A stretch of 64,000 bases of DNA from Alloalcanivorax dieselolei B5 (lineage in GTDB: Bacteria > Pseudomonadota > Gammaproteobacteria > Pseudomonadales > Alcanivoracaceae), in NCBI RefSeq assembly GCF_000300005.1, contig NC_018691.1, positions 248,001-312,000 on the forward strand, read 5' to 3'. The notes under the pieces were generated by a model. It searched no databases. It saw only the letters and a list, made by a program, of their open reading frames with translations, and was not told the origin of the DNA. Each line of letters starts with the position of its first letter. Positions within the stretch are counted from its first letter, which is position 1. This document shows, piece by piece, positions 63,574 through 64,000 of the stretch. Made by a program: the position numbers and the translations under genes.

Positions 63574-64000
63574 ATGAACATGCGTATCGTGTTGGCGCTG
63601 TGTGGCGCCGCGTTACTGACCGCCTGCGGCGGTGGTGGCGGCAGCAGTCAGACCGTGGACTTCAGTCCCTGGGAACAGATCGAGCTGTATTACAGCTACC
63701 CCTATAACGCCCAGGCCGGTGTGTCCCCGAACGCACCGCTGGTACTGGCGTTTTCCGAAGCCGTGCCGCAACTGAGCGCGGATCAGTTCTCCCTGCAGGG
63801 CCCGGAGGGCGCCGTCGAGCTGACTCTGAAACAGGTCAACGGCGACAAGAGTGTGGTGCTGACGCCGGCCGCGCCGTTGGCGGTGAACAGTGAATACACC
63901 CTGACCCTGAACGGGATCGGCGAGGACGGTGATAAGGAACTGCTGCCCGGCGGCCAACTGGCCTTCTCCACCCGGCCGGCGCTGGAAGGGGCCCGGCAAG
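63574..64000 (+). CDS. Ig-like-domain lipoprotein partnered with FadL-like copy 2 (cut by window end)
   Basis: The first 142 residues are visible. The signal ends in lipobox LTAC, then GGGGGSSQT; the first Ig-like module follows: SYPYNAQAGVSPNAPLVLAF, SADQFSLQGPEGAVELTLKQ, SVVLTPAAPLAVNSEYTLTL and the end LAFSTRPALEGARQ. This aligns along its length with the start of the copy 1 lipoprotein (NYPFDGQAYVAPSAPVVLEF ... LNFSTRPALEG). GGAGG precedes the ATG. Total length and the rest of the domains are outside the window. Confidence 0.8.
   Translation, partial: MNMRIVLALCGAALLTACGGGGGSSQTVDFSPWEQIELYYSYPYNAQAGVSPNAPLVLAFSEAVPQLSADQFSLQGPEGAVELTLKQVNGDKSVVLTPAAPLAVNSEYTLTLNGIGEDGDKELLPGGQLAFSTRPALEGARQ

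Overview
The window is GC-rich, densely coded DNA from a gammaproteobacterial chromosome. The best guess is a marine, hydrocarbon-associated lineage such as Alcanivorax/Alloalcanivorax. This rests on gene content and order: rsmD; tkt-epd-pgk-fba; zapB-like/zapA/6S RNA/5-FCL; ygfB-pepP-ubiH-ubiI; codBA; and FadL-like outer-membrane proteins paired with large Ig-like lipoproteins. No tRNA, rRNA operon, transposase, prophage or CRISPR array was seen. Two families of short intergenic palindromes recur throughout.

Layout. 1-9.95 kb: end of an M16 peptidase, rsmD, cation/Ca2+ antiporter, AI-2E-family permease with a small acidic lipoprotein, ppnP, a patatin-like hydrolase, cytosine salvage (codB-codA) and a MATE exporter. 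10-15.2 kb: secreted M20 amidohydrolase, glutathione-dependent formaldehyde detoxification (frmA/fghA, minus strand), LysR regulator, YbaK-like deacylase. 15.3-20.4 kb: a minus-strand SAM-cycle operon, regulator(ArsR+methyltransferase, SahR-like)-metK-(four-helix-bundle gene)-ahcY-metF, with a palindromic operator candidate in front of the regulator. 20.8-27.4 kb: porin-tctC-tctB-tctA and a CitA/CitB-type two-component system, one tricarboxylate uptake operon with its own sensor. 27.5-29 kb: NHL-propeller lipoprotein. 29.25-34.8 kb: tkt-epd-pgk-fba. 35.1-38.4 kb: a TetR regulator with three small secreted proteins and an alpha/beta hydrolase; two of the secreted proteins share an apparently undescribed repeat (D-[YF]-x3-R-x2-[IL]-D-[SN]-P). 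38.7 kb: rpiA. 39.3-46.1 kb: TAXI-type TRAP transporter with a DctB/DctD pair and a sigma-54 promoter in front of it. 46.2-50.8 kb: FadL-like barrel plus 1075-residue Ig-like lipoprotein. 51-52.5 kb: ilvA. 52.7-58.9 kb: small membrane protein, 5-FCL, 6S RNA, zapA, zapB-like, ygfB, pepP, ubiH, ubiI. 58.9-61.6 kb: Fur-type site, ferric-iron binding lipoprotein and fused permease without an adjacent ATPase. 62.2-64 kb: a second FadL-like plus Ig-like lipoprotein pair, cut by the window end.

The strongest candidates for undescribed biology are (i) the duplicated FadL-like/Ig-like lipoprotein modules, (ii) the TetR-linked secreted repeat proteins, whose promoter regions share a GTTAC-N14-GTAAC operator candidate, and (iii) the SAM-cycle operon with its self-encoded SAH-type sensor and an inserted four-helix-bundle gene. 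All functional calls rest on reading motifs and gene order by eye; no database search was run.
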